DNA of 46,401 bases from a virus, in the IMG/VR virus record IMGVR_UViG_3300005549_000004, positions 1 through 46,401 of that record. One strand, given 5' to 3'. The position numbers and the translations under genes are program-made. The notes below the pieces were generated by a model. That model worked only from the letters and a program-made list of their open reading frames with translations. It was not told where the DNA came from and did no database searches. Below, in pieces: positions 28,701-35,640 of this stretch. How positions within the stretch are numbered: position 1 is the first letter of the stretch; each line of letters starts with the position of its first letter.

Positions 28701-28933
28701 TGGAAGCCACACTCCAGAGCGGCGACTACGCCGCCGCAGTGCAAGTGGATCAGCAGCTGGACGCGGCCGTGGCGCAGGCGCAGCAAGACCCGCGGTTCCA
28801 GGGCCGCAGCCCAGCCGCCATCCGCGAGGCGCTGCTGGCGGTGGCGCAGCAGGGTGGCCTCAAGACCCGGGCCGACGTGCTCGACGCGGCCGTGGCCAGC
28901 GTACGGCGACAGCTCAAGGCGGGGCTCCAGTGA
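22793..28933 (+). CDS. Giant internal/ejected polyvalent virion protein, 2046 aa
   Basis: This is the largest gene in the genome, with its start at GTG 22793. Two Gly-zipper hydrophobic regions lie at about residues 403-438 and 1153-1191, suited to membrane insertion. Around residues 615-750 is the block found in large polyvalent phage proteins: PGGTNYREVVLTTP, then HW--VENPVAHIRLTDRT, then FLEEIQSDVHEQGREKGY. It is followed by DWVGLAVRRALAEAV and LAWTTGVQQAERW near residues 810-845. The region from about 1455 (LWKAGLLTNPKTHVVNITGN) resembles the LPD38-type segment. It probably enters the cell with the DNA and may carry enzymatic activity. No catalytic residues are assigned. Confidence 0.75.
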   Translation: MADEPQLPSAAAARAARQIPPGAIRSILEAYRERQRRRAEALMAQRADVLPAAPLPPDEAERRLARAGSPARALEPLSYSAEQAHAVETDALMQSATRMAHAGATGRALVQATRTAGAPVEAAIQLAAPGTETPYGRGARGLDELKAAGLDPTSPAEATIGTLAGSIGPFEAASVATGPVTKALVSRLAARGVPGAVREAIGGVGHTAATLSLGSGAQTTVDALANRAPLGEALESGVLSAALALEPTPVNLALMAAGGLGRVGARAGRLKEAGYAERLENIRAERAARERGEPFQPPLPTEGPDRLRSLTDAELVAQSPQDRELLLSPQEYSARVAEARRRPPSSLFPPEAPRTPAPEPRLPAGAPEVLGGTEAERQAQLPKRGDPGVLGSGPILGGGRANLLAGGAGAAAGYAQGDTPEEKAIGALAGATIGSGIVESLRRRRGGRLASGPIVPHEERPAPLAPDVSGFRSRMRTAIETAPFARGTAEQWRAHLAKGVNQAELKDTGLGAFLDERKGQVLDRDAVLAAGQPTPVHEVLYGEPKTRTYGLGDKVLTPSGRVGVITEQREDGTAVVSTPRQGDHAPATVRVHHSRLLPLAEERPTPPRYAKHQLPGGTNYREVVLTTPQNPPPLGPIKVGERVASRPGTLASNSVVGQVVTVNQRPNRLDVALRDEHGRLFWADANDLTRGAELGRPSFTSSHWPGVENPVAHIRLTDRTTPDGKKVTFLEEIQSDVHEQGREKGYRGDPQDFEVVPDPHDPTKSRVREKRTGQLRPTYYSTPEVAQRAIDGGLEGASGVPRLPFSRTEDWVGLAVRRALAEAVHTGSDRLAWTTGVQQAERWSQQLQRGLSGVRWDPEGNVLEFRRQGAERWESYGDDVTPDELSGVVGRQIADQLKAQAATPGIRARLYPDELGPQDVANLATAVERDRRTHNLGNLERRLRDLADRLYEAGDAIEASKLDNYTSTSIQSYWLDRELTDGQAVNWRTVEGTDLVIGAQGMRTFYDEIVPRVVTDYLKKLGVKDVKVEDTPLAGRARPRGGRFTVEDLERVSQEAEAAGDHDVADAAADVASLVGQAGEADFGMQVVREGIPNIRLREAVTARLRAPGPTTGATVHSIAITPELKAKVQSGEGTYLYSGLDPTLLKKLPPEVLGGAIGAGVGASQGKDTKERIALGLAGAAVGAVGGRRISQALRDRRATAVPGAERGAAAVMPVEERPPEVPREPERQLRLVPNEPAAGAPAAQPGGLPVEPPVRPADYVNPAKFDLDPTGHVRLDAEVERLVTQTGLHPKTVVTHAEVRRAADDLGLDLNAPDQQVNRRISGAKLLAIRNVVSANIARSEQLAHELAEPTTLSAERRTEVTRQLTALDVQNSNLLSEFIRARRAAGRELNALKIVAKRSLDPAVWWAKARALAGRDLTAEELSTIRRLVEERDRAGLVQTVSRLRTSTVGEQLTTLWKAGLLTNPKTHVVNITGNTAMAALETAKDPVSAGFDWLLSLRTQQRTKGGLNRFLPGASARGISIGLREAHEVLKGRLAGTQLERGTLPRETVIDLPGLPKSANALLDGYQRWVYRMLGASDQVFVSLALQRSLAEQANLAGKRMGMRGVQLREYVAGIQRGEGPLADVITAQAVKDANIATFHDVTRLGRAAASFAKEVPGGQFIVPFQKTPGAVATRVLEYSPLGLGKGIVDAVRVGLKGKDAPPALQRIAAEELGRGATGSGLVYLGYMLAHYGLMTGAVPTTGSRERQQWLQEGKRPNALLVGKNWLEIGRLSPVGNLLALGANLRRAVEEPKTPDLAGRAAEVGFSALRTVADQPFVTGASQALAAIQEPEREASRFAQGLAASVVPAAVGAVARGTDVGRVPELEAAGPFSGVAGAVAERIPGVRKALPAKRDAFGQRVSSRGILNAMFSPTTASPDLRQSDPVVGALADAGYAVPRLPKRHGEGAIAYEQRQRLYGAVTRAALEATLQSGDYAAAVQVDQQLDAAVAQAQQDPRFQGRSPAAIREALLAVAQQGGLKTRADVLDAAVASVRRQLKAGLQ

Positions 28934-29313
28934 CCGGACTGCAGGTGGCGGCGGCGATCGGGGTCCCAGCGGCCGCGCTGTCGCTTATTCTTCAGGCGGC
29001 CGCCGCGCCGAACGTCGAGCTGGCGGTGGGCGTGATCCTGAGCACGGCCGTGCTGGGCACGCAGGCCTACCTGATCAAGCGGGTCGGCTCGATTCCCAAA
29101 GAGGAAAGCGCGCTGCGCCACGAGGCGGCCAACAAGTTCACAGCCGCGCTCGGGGAGACGTACGACATGCTCGACGTGGCGCTGCAGCGCGCGGAAGCGC
29201 GCATCATGGGCCGCGTGGACGAGTTGGCGCGGGTCGCCGCGGACGAACGGCACCGGCTCGACGACCGCATCCGGGAGCTCGAACGCTACTTACCGCGAGG
29301 AGCCAGCGCATGA
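28930..29313 (+). CDS. Small membrane protein with coiled-coil tail, holin-like, 127 aa
   Basis: Two hydrophobic segments at about residues 3-24 and 28-47 are followed by a charged helix with heptad spacing. The GTG start overlaps the giant gene's stop (GTGA). Its place ahead of the DUF5675 protein, with membrane genes on both sides, suggests a lysis or membrane role such as a holin. That is inference. Confidence 0.55.
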   Translation: MTGLQVAAAIGVPAAALSLILQAAAAPNVELAVGVILSTAVLGTQAYLIKRVGSIPKEESALRHEAANKFTAALGETYDMLDVALQRAEARIMGRVDELARVAADERHRLDDRIRELERYLPRGASA

Positions 29314-29672
29314 AACGACCAGAGGACACGGGCGCGTTCCACGGCCTGACGCAGCGCGGCGTCCCGCCGGAGCGGGCGGTCGAGAAGATCCAGAACACGC
29401 GCCGCGGCGTGCTGTTTCTGTTGGCTGGCGGTCTGTTCATCGCGATGGCGTTCGGGTTCGTCATCTACACCATGGCGATCACGAAGGGCGCCCCGAGCAT
29501 CGGGTCGATGGTGTTCGCCCTGCTCCCCGGGTTGCCGGGGGCGTACTTCCTGCTGGCCGGCGGGCACCTGCTGTCGGGGGACGCGATGCGGGCGGCCGAG
29601 GAGTCGGGCGGCATCATCACCCGCACGGCGGCGAAGGTCCTGACGGTGGCTCGCATCAAGGAGAGGCCATGA
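29310..29672 (+). CDS. Small membrane protein, holin-like, 120 aa
   Basis: Two transmembrane segments lie at about residues 33-55 (LFLLAGGLFIAMAFGFVIY) and 62-85 (SMVFALLPGLPGAYFLLAG). The N-terminus is charged. It starts in ATGA overlap with the previous gene and ends in ATGA overlap with the DUF5675 gene. A holin or related membrane role is possible. Confidence 0.55.
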   Translation: MKRPEDTGAFHGLTQRGVPPERAVEKIQNTRRGVLFLLAGGLFIAMAFGFVIYTMAITKGAPSIGSMVFALLPGLPGAYFLLAGGHLLSGDAMRAAEESGGIITRTAAKVLTVARIKERP

Positions 29673-30169
29673 GACTGATCCTGCTGCGCAAGGAGCGACT
29701 GCTCGACGGCGTGTTCGGGGAGCTGCGCCTGCTCGAGGACGGCGAGGGCATCGTCGCGGGGCAGCCGCCTCCGGGCGACCTCCAGCTGTTCACCGTCGAG
29801 GATGACTGGCGCGACAACCTCCCGCGCATCAGCTGCATCCCGGCTGGCGTGTACACACTCCACCGCACCGTCTACCTGAAGCACGGCTACGAGACGTTCG
29901 AGGTGATGGGCGTCAAGGGCCGGAGCCGCATCCTCATCCACCCGGCCAACACCGAGGAGGACCTGGAGGGGTGCATCGGCGTGGGCCTGCGCCGCGGCAA
30001 GGTGCGGGTGGTGCGCGACGAGGACACCGGCGAGATGAACCGCCTGAAGGACGCCGTCGTGGCCAGCCAGGCCGCGTTCCACCAGCTGATGGAGCGCATG
30101 GCGCACGTCGACGAAGCCACCCTCGAGATTCTTTGGATCGGTGACATCGGCCCATCGGAGGTGCCATGA
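29669..30169 (+). CDS. DUF5675-like protein, possible lysis enzyme, 166 aa
   Basis: The protein matches the DUF5675 pattern. It has a Phe-rich FTVEDDWRDNLP start, then RISCIPAGVYTLHRT, then ILIHPANTEEDLEGCIGVG. H91 and C102 are arranged like the His and Cys of YkuD-type L,D-transpeptidases, so it could act on peptidoglycan, although the family's function is unproven. It is flanked by membrane proteins on both sides, which is lysis-cassette context. No classical lysozyme, amidase or peptidase was seen elsewhere. Confidence 0.75.
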   Translation: MRLILLRKERLLDGVFGELRLLEDGEGIVAGQPPPGDLQLFTVEDDWRDNLPRISCIPAGVYTLHRTVYLKHGYETFEVMGVKGRSRILIHPANTEEDLEGCIGVGLRRGKVRVVRDEDTGEMNRLKDAVVASQAAFHQLMERMAHVDEATLEILWIGDIGPSEVP

Positions 30170-30528
30170 CCAAGCTCCGCGACCTGCTCGACCCGGACCA
30201 CGACTGGCGCAGCGCCGCGACGCTCCAGCACTTCGTCGCGTGCTTCGTCTTGGCTTGCCTGTTCGTGTTGCTGTTGCCGGCCATCACGTGGGTGGTGCTC
30301 GGGGCGCCCACGCTCGCCGCGTTCCTGCTCGTGCTCTGGACCGCGCTCGTGTACGAGGCCGGTCAGACCGACACGGCCTACAGCCTCCGCGACGGCGGCG
30401 GCCGCCGCTACGCCGGCCAGCCGGGGTACGGCTTCGGGCTCATGGACGTGGCGGCCGGGATGTTGGGGGCGACGCTGTTCCTGGTCGTGCGCTTTCTGTA
30501 CCACGCCGTCTGGGCGCTGTTCCGATGA
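30166..30528 (+). CDS. Three-segment membrane protein, VanZ-like in pattern, 120 aa
   Basis: Hydrophobic segments fall near residues 24-46, 48-64 and 95-115. The ordering HFVACFVLA, then YEAGQTD resembles the VanZ-like membrane family, where a conserved His and Glu flank the first helices. It starts and ends at ATGA overlaps. A holin or envelope role is inferred from context. Confidence 0.55.
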   Translation: MTKLRDLLDPDHDWRSAATLQHFVACFVLACLFVLLLPAITWVVLGAPTLAAFLLVLWTALVYEAGQTDTAYSLRDGGGRRYAGQPGYGFGLMDVAAGMLGATLFLVVRFLYHAVWALFR

Positions 30529-31187
30529 TCGGCTTTGCGCTGGTCCTCATCGGCGTCGGCCTGGTGGGGATGCTGACGGCCGCCTCGCGCCGGGTGGCGG
30601 TCGGGTTCCCCGCGCTCATCGCGGAGGTGCTGGGCATTGCGCTGTTGGTGTGGACGGCGCTGGCAGCCACGGGCGCCGCGCGCGCGGAACGACTGGAGCG
30701 CCTGAACGTGGAGGCCGCGGCCGACTCCACCCACCACTTCCTGCGGGGCCAGCTCCAGATCGCCACGCGGCTCGCGGTCCAGGCGCAGCTGGCGCACCAT
30801 GCGGTGGCGACCGTCACGATCCAGGTGCCCGGTGCGACGGTGACGGGCGTGGACACGATCCACGTCAGCGACACCCTGCGGGCCCGGCTCGACACCAACG
30901 GGGTGCACGTGGGCGCCGTCGTCGCGCTGCTGCCCCCGCCGCCGACCTGGACCTGGTCGCTAGTGCAGGACCCGCTAGCCTACCAGGTCACGTTCGAGGG
31001 CTGTCACGACCACGCGGCCCGGGTCACGGTCGCGGGGCCACGCTGGCAGGCGGTGCAGCTGGTGGACCTCCGGCAGGACCCGCTGATCTGCAATCCGAAG
31101 CCGAGTTGGGGCCTGTTCAGCCTGAAGCCACCCTCGTTGGTGTGGGTCGTAACGATCGCCGTGGCGACCTACCTCATGGTTCGGTAG
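30525..31187 (+). CDS. Membrane protein, possible spanin-like, 220 aa
   Basis: I chose ATG 30525, in ATGA overlap with the previous gene. There are two N-terminal hydrophobic segments (residues of about 2-19 and 23-45), a periplasmic-type middle with helical (THHFLRGQLQIATRLAVQAQ) and beta parts, two cysteines at CHDH and ICNP, and a C-terminal hydrophobic helix from about 202. It ends the late operon. A spanin-like function is possible but not shown. Confidence 0.5.
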   Translation: MIGFALVLIGVGLVGMLTAASRRVAVGFPALIAEVLGIALLVWTALAATGAARAERLERLNVEAAADSTHHFLRGQLQIATRLAVQAQLAHHAVATVTIQVPGATVTGVDTIHVSDTLRARLDTNGVHVGAVVALLPPPPTWTWSLVQDPLAYQVTFEGCHDHAARVTVAGPRWQAVQLVDLRQDPLICNPKPSWGLFSLKPPSLVWVVTIAVATYLMVR

Positions 31188-31419
31188 CCTTCACGCCCGG
31201 ACCTCCGCAGACGTAGCCCATCGGGACTGCCGACCACGCCTCCGGATGCTGCTCGGGAGGTAGCGGACAGGGGTCGACTTGCGTCGGAAAGAGGGCGCAG
31301 CCGGCCGAGGCGATCCACAGCGCCAGCGCCGCAGCGCCGACGAGCAACTTCAGAATCACCGCCCAGCGGATCACGGTCAGGGTGCGCTCACTGACATGGG
31401 GCCACTTGACGGGGCTCAC
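31174..31419 (-). CDS. Small lipoprotein-like protein, 81 aa
   Basis: The GTG at 31419 overlaps the upstream stop (GTGA). A hydrophobic segment (residues of about 20-40) ends in IASAGC, an imperfect lipobox. Three more Cys-containing or Pro-rich segments follow (PCPLPPEQ, YVCGGPG). A lipoprotein or single-pass membrane protein is likely. It overlaps the end of the late operon by 14 bp on the other strand and could work with lysis, but this is speculative. Confidence 0.5.
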   Translation of the reverse strand: MSPVKWPHVSERTLTVIRWAVILKLLVGAAALALWIASAGCALFPTQVDPCPLPPEQHPEAWSAVPMGYVCGGPGVKATEP

Positions 31420-32153
31420 GGTTTCTCTCCCGTGGGGGCCGACTCCACCGCAGGCCGTTCCGTCCACCGACGGCCATCCAGCACGGCGCTCGCGCCGCCC
31501 TGCTTGTCGGGCCAGCCCCCGAGTTGCTTCAGGAAGAACTTGGCGCCCCGTGCGGTGCATTGATCGGCCAACGCCCGCAGCCACGAGACTTCGGTGGCGC
31601 GGAAGCCCGGCCCGGATTCACCGCCGCCAATCACCCACGACACATGACGCGGGCCGAGATACTCCCCGATACTGAGCGGCCCGAGGAGCGGCTCGGCGCT
31701 GCAAAACCGCACCGTCGCGGGCAGCGTGTTCAGGATGCGGAGCCGGTGCGCGAATCGCTGATTCTCGACGGACACCCCCAGCCACACGTTGGGCCACGGG
31801 TCACCGAAGGCCGCCCACGGCAACCGACCGTCGGCGCGCTCGATGCGCTTCGTGAGAATCAAGTAGGTATGCTGCGGCGTCTGACGGATCACGTCCCACG
31901 CTTCGTCGCGCCACGGGTCAGCGGCTTCGTGGAACCAGTCCGACCAGGAGCAGGTGAACACGACGCGGGGCTCGCGCCACTTGAGCGGGGCGTGGAAGGT
32001 TGTCTTGGAGCGCGTCACGACTTCCGGGTCGCGCCCGTAGCGAATCTGCTCGCGGAACATGTAGCAATGCGCGCACCCCGGCGAGACTTTGGTACAGCCG
32101 CGCCACGGATTCCACGTTGCATCCGTCCACTCGATCCCGGAACGTTCACCCAT
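31416..32153 (-). CDS. Gp37/Gp68-family protein (DUF5131-type), 245 aa
   Basis: The N-terminal signature IEWTDATWNPWRGC, then SPGCAHCYM marks this phage family, with cysteines at 20, 27 and 30. The Cys cluster resembles an iron-sulphur site but is not the standard radical-SAM spacing. Later blocks (FTCSWSDWFHEAAD, ILTKRIER, VWLGVSVENQ, FCSAEPLLG and IGGGESGPG) are also typical. The start is ATG 32153. Its biochemical role is not established. It is part of the leftward operon, whose genes are mostly auxiliary. Confidence 0.85.
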   Translation of the reverse strand: MGERSGIEWTDATWNPWRGCTKVSPGCAHCYMFREQIRYGRDPEVVTRSKTTFHAPLKWREPRVVFTCSWSDWFHEAADPWRDEAWDVIRQTPQHTYLILTKRIERADGRLPWAAFGDPWPNVWLGVSVENQRFAHRLRILNTLPATVRFCSAEPLLGPLSIGEYLGPRHVSWVIGGGESGPGFRATEVSWLRALADQCTARGAKFFLKQLGGWPDKQGGASAVLDGRRWTERPAVESAPTGEKP

Positions 32154-32469
32154 TGGACGGTGTCTCTCCCGTGGGGACAGAGCCCCGCCGCTGTTGTTCG
32201 CGCAGTCGGTCAGCGTTTGGCGCTTCCCTGAATCTGTCGGCGAATCTCTCGGCGGCGTCCTGTTCGGCGCGCACATCGCGCTGCACGTAGAGCAGCCCCG
32301 CCTCGTCCACGACGCCCTTGTCGTAGAGCAGTTGCACGAACGCGAGCCGCTCGGTCGGTGGCAATACCGTGCCCCGCGCCGCGAGCAATCTGCGGAGCCA
32401 TTCCACGGTGAGCGCCGCTGACGCCAACGCCTCGGTGGCGATTTTCTCGACACGTCCGGGATCGTTCAT
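32146..32469 (-). CDS. Hypothetical helical protein, 107 aa
   Basis: The start is ATG 32469, overlapping the upstream stop in ATGA. The protein is helical and charged (TEALASAALTVEWLRRLLAA, then DAAERFADRFRE). It overlaps the Gp37/Gp68 gene by 8 bases. No family is recognised. Confidence 0.6.
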   Translation of the reverse strand: MNDPGRVEKIATEALASAALTVEWLRRLLAARGTVLPPTERLAFVQLLYDKGVVDEAGLLYVQRDVRAEQDAAERFADRFREAPNADRLREQQRRGSVPTGETPSNG

Positions 32470-33470
32470 TGGGCTTCCCCGCTCGACGGGGAGGCGGCCC
32501 CTTCCTCGGCTCGCCAAACTTCGAGCGCCGCCGAGTTGCCCCGCAAGGCGCTTTCCAGTAACTGGACGCGGGCACACGCCCAGACCCATGCGTCACGCAT
32601 CGGCATCACGTAGCCGCTCGACGGATTGACGACGGTCGGCTCTGGGCTCGACGGGGAGGCGGCCCCAAACTGAACTTTGTACGCGGCGCGAAGTATCCAG
32701 CGCACATCCTCGCGGGCGTCGTCCTCGTCTTGCGCGGTGGATGCCATCAGACGGCGGTGCGCGGCTTCGATTGCCGCTTCCGAAGGCTCTGGGCTTCCGG
32801 CGCTGCCCGCCCCCACATGGATGGGAGGCAGCGGCGTATCCAGTCGTTCGCCCTCCCGGCGCGTATCTCGACTGGCCTCGCTTCCGCCGCTGGCCAATAG
32901 CCGTCCATGCCAACCGCAATGTAGACACAGGTCGTCGCGCACGCCCACCGCCATGTGACGGCAGTTCGGGCACTCGAAGCCGTCGCGCTCAAACGGCTCG
33001 GCTGGGGCGCTGCCCGCCTGAGACGAGCCCCGCAGCAAGGGCCACGGCTGCGTCGCATTGCTGGGTTGCGCTTTCCACGGCCCTGCTGGGGGCGGGCTCT
33101 CCACCCGCACCAAGCTCAAGAGAAATGCAACGTCCTCCGGGGCGCTGGCGATGAACTGCGCGTTCGCCTCGCGGGTCGGCCCCGTCATCCCACGGCACAC
33201 GGTGCACGCATCGACAAGTTTGCCATCGGCGTCGTACTGCGTATCCGGGTGCTTGGGCGCGTATACGCCATCCTCGACCAGCGACGGGTCGCGCCACCAC
33301 GCCCACGGCCCCGGCGTCGCTGCTTTCAGACGGGCTTCGATTTCCGCCAACCGGCTCGGGGGCGGCGCGTCGCGGCCTTCGGGCTCCCCACTCCAATCGC
33401 CCACGGTATCCGTGCTGTCGCAGCCGAGCGCCAGCAGGGCAGCAAGCATTACGTAGCGGGGGGCGCTCAC
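32466..33470 (-). CDS. Lipoprotein-like protein with Ea22-like segment and zinc ribbon, 334 aa
   Basis: The first 17 residues (ending MLAALLALGC) look like a lipoprotein signal with the Cys at about 17. Residues of about 40-130 (AEIEARLKAATPGPWAWW, then ANAQFIASAPEDVAFLLSLV) resemble the ead/Ea22-type phage segment. A zinc-ribbon-like CPNC-HMAVGV-DDLCLHCG lies near 170. The rest is low-complexity Ser/Pro. The signal on an otherwise cytoplasm-like protein may be chance. Confidence 0.6.
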   Translation of the reverse strand: MSAPRYVMLAALLALGCDSTDTVGDWSGEPEGRDAPPPSRLAEIEARLKAATPGPWAWWRDPSLVEDGVYAPKHPDTQYDADGKLVDACTVCRGMTGPTREANAQFIASAPEDVAFLLSLVRVESPPPAGPWKAQPSNATQPWPLLRGSSQAGSAPAEPFERDGFECPNCRHMAVGVRDDLCLHCGWHGRLLASGGSEASRDTRREGERLDTPLPPIHVGAGSAGSPEPSEAAIEAAHRRLMASTAQDEDDAREDVRWILRAAYKVQFGAASPSSPEPTVVNPSSGYVMPMRDAWVWACARVQLLESALRGNSAALEVWRAEEGAASPSSGEAQ

Positions 33471-33763
33471 CGGGAGACCCCCACGCGAGTTTTCCAGAAC
33501 GCCCGGAGCGCGGCCCGCAACTTGTCATCGGTGTGCGCGGGGCGTCCATCGGGCTGCACGAGGTCGTAGAACGCCTCGACTGCATCGAGTTCCGCGTCGC
33601 GGCATCCAGCTACACACAGCAAGCCCGCCTCGGCCAGCACTTCGGGGCCGCCGCAAATCGCGCACGTCGTTTTCTGGTCGCCCACAAAATCCTCCCGGTC
33701 GTCGTCAGGTAATTCGCTCGCCGCCATCCACGAAGCGTGGCTGTCTCCGCTCATTGGGCTCAT
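33467..33763 (-). CDS. Small Cys-rich hypothetical protein, 98 aa
   Basis: A CAICGG pair and a later CVAGC pair can make one metal site. The C-terminal half is helical. It starts at ATG 33763 with ATGA overlap. A second in-frame ATG lies three codons on. Function is unknown. Confidence 0.6.
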   Translation of the reverse strand: MSPMSGDSHASWMAASELPDDDREDFVGDQKTTCAICGGPEVLAEAGLLCVAGCRDAELDAVEAFYDLVQPDGRPAHTDDKLRAALRAFWKTRVGVSR

Positions 33764-34248
33764 TTTGGGCTCCCCTCTCCTTGGGCCGCGTCTAGCTCGG
33801 CCAACACAGTAGCCCGCAGCTTACAGCGGGTGCAGGAATAGGTCGCGTGTGGCGCGTGAGCATCTGCCAGCGCTTCCCTCGCACGGCGCAGGAGCGCCCG
33901 CAGATGGACTATCGTTGCGTTCGCCTCAGCCCAATCAGTACCGAGTTGCTTTCCTGCTTCGATGAGCGCCGTGTTATCGCGCTCCATCCGTTCCAGCGCT
34001 TCTCGGTCGGCTTGAAGCTCGCGCCGTAATGTGTCTTCACGCTCACTCGTAGAGCGCATCAGCATTTCGTTAGTATCGCAGACTTCATTGAGCCGCGTTA
34101 TCTCGTCTCGGTCGGCTTGCCACGCGGCCAGCACTCGCTCGACAAGTTGGTGAGTGCTTTGGTGAATCGCCGGGTAGCGAACCTGCTTAAGTGCGTCCCA
34201 TTCTTCCCGCATCTGTTGGGGGGTGAGCCGTTCGCCGGGAGCCGTCAT
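33760..34248 (-). CDS. Coiled-coil protein with C-terminal Cys pair, 162 aa
   Basis: I chose ATG 34248, in ATGA overlap with the upstream stop. Residues of about 40-125 are strongly helical and heptad-like (REDTLRRELQADREALERME). A CTRCK pair lies near the end. The longer upstream extension is not coding-like. It is probably an auxiliary phage protein of unknown role. Confidence 0.6.
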   Translation of the reverse strand: MTAPGERLTPQQMREEWDALKQVRYPAIHQSTHQLVERVLAAWQADRDEITRLNEVCDTNEMLMRSTSEREDTLRRELQADREALERMERDNTALIEAGKQLGTDWAEANATIVHLRALLRRAREALADAHAPHATYSCTRCKLRATVLAELDAAQGEGSPK

Positions 34249-34490
34249 AGCCGGTAACTCCGTTTGTTGAGATAGAATCGCCCCGCTGCGTCCCGGAATA
34301 CCTCGAACGCCATCAGGTGCCGGAGCCCGCACCCGCAGCACTCGTTGTCGATCGACGCCCGGAGACTCTGGTCGGGTAGATAGCGCACCAATTGCACGGT
34401 GGTCGCTTCGCCATCGTGATTCACTTGGCGCCCTTTTTCCCTCTTGGTGCGCTCCGCACTCGGGGGCCACAGAATCTTGCGGGGCTTCAT
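34245..34490 (-). CDS. Small Cys-rich protein, 81 aa
   Basis: The NECCGCGLRHLMAFEV segment provides a possible metal site with closely spaced cysteines, and the C-terminus is beta-like (GRFYLNKRSYRL). It starts at ATG 34490, about 20 bases after the nuclease gene. Short zinc-type proteins of this sort are common in phage early operons. The role is unknown. Confidence 0.6.
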   Translation of the reverse strand: MKPRKILWPPSAERTKREKGRQVNHDGEATTVQLVRYLPDQSLRASIDNECCGCGLRHLMAFEVFRDAAGRFYLNKRSYRL

Positions 34491-34509
34491 CGGGGTTCGC
34501 CGGGAGCCG

Positions 34510-35640
34510 TCACGGGGTCACCGCGCCGGTGTAGGGGTCGGTGCCGACAGCCGCCAAGTGCTCGGCGGCCAGCGTCGTGAGGGCGCCGCGGTCCACGTCG
34601 GGCGGCAGGGGGCGCTCGCCGAAGAACTGCGCCACCACCTCGTCCAGGGTCTGGCGGACGCGCGCGCGCGCCTCGGGTGTGGGCGCTTGGGCGGCGGGCC
34701 GGCTCCACGACAGGTGGTAGTTCAGGGCCCGGCGCTTGTAGCTCCGGATGGCTTCGTGGTCCAGGCCCGCCCGGTGCGTCTCCCGCGACAGGTTGACCAC
34801 CACCTGCCGTACCACGGCGCCGTCCACGTCGGCGGCGAGCTCCGCCAGCAGCGTGTTGAGCTCCTCGGCGGTCATGTCGGCCGCGTCGATTTTCAGCAGA
34901 TCCTCGAAGCGCCGCGGGGGCTCGATGGCCATGAAGGCTGGGTCGTACCCGAGCTCCACCAGTAGCCACCCCTTACCGGGGACGCGGGTGTCCAGCTGGC
35001 GCGCGCGCTCTGACCACGGGTCCGTGGACGTGTAGTCGAGCGAGCCGGCGTACCACGCTCTGGTGCCCACTTCGGCGCACACGTGGTAGTGCCCCAGCGC
35101 GACGTACTGCCACGGGTGGCCCTCCAGCACCGTGGGGTCGACGTTGGCCCCTGGCACCTGGCGCACCTCGCCGTGCAGCAACAGCACGTCGCCGGGCGGG
35201 CCCGTGTACGCCTTCAGCTGCCGCGCCCGCGCCTGCGGCACGCACAGGACCGTCAGGCCCGACGGCAGCGGCACCAGCGCGATGTCGCGTTCGACCGTGT
35301 GCACCCCCAGCGCGCGGTACAGGCTCAGGATGGTGCCCGTGCTGCTGGTGCGCGGGGTGTCGTGGTCGCCGGCGATGGCCACCACGTCGACCTTGGGGAG
35401 CGCGGTGCGCAACCGCTGGAGCTCGGCGAACAGCGCCACGATAGCGCGGTTGTCGGGCCGGACGGAGTGGAAGACGTCGCCCGCCAGCAGCACCACGTCG
35501 GGGGCCTGCGCAATCACGCCGTCGAAGGCGCGACGCACCGCCAGCTGCACGTCGGCCTCCCGCTGATTCTGCCCCTGGGGGGTCTCGCGCGTGTAGGCGC
35601 GGTAGCCGAGGTGGAGGTCGGCCAGGTGGGCGATCCTCAC
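34510..35640 (-). CDS. SbcD/Mre11-like metallophosphoesterase nuclease, 376 aa
   Basis: A calcineurin-like nuclease fold is clear from its ordered motifs: D8-x-H10 (LADLHLGY), GD at 54-55 (LLAGDVFH), GDHD at 91-94, then LHGEV and LGHYHV. The family normally reads GNHD. Here the Asn metal ligand is Asp92. In E. coli SbcD and in Mre11 it partners an ATPase (SbcC/Rad50), which I do not see here. It likely processes DNA ends for recombination or replication. GTG 35640 overlaps the upstream stop (GTGA). The residues past 260 form a capping region. Confidence 0.85.
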   Translation of the reverse strand: MRIAHLADLHLGYRAYTRETPQGQNQREADVQLAVRRAFDGVIAQAPDVVLLAGDVFHSVRPDNRAIVALFAELQRLRTALPKVDVVAIAGDHDTPRTSSTGTILSLYRALGVHTVERDIALVPLPSGLTVLCVPQARARQLKAYTGPPGDVLLLHGEVRQVPGANVDPTVLEGHPWQYVALGHYHVCAEVGTRAWYAGSLDYTSTDPWSERARQLDTRVPGKGWLLVELGYDPAFMAIEPPRRFEDLLKIDAADMTAEELNTLLAELAADVDGAVVRQVVVNLSRETHRAGLDHEAIRSYKRRALNYHLSWSRPAAQAPTPEARARVRQTLDEVVAQFFGERPLPPDVDRGALTTLAAEHLAAVGTDPYTGAVTP

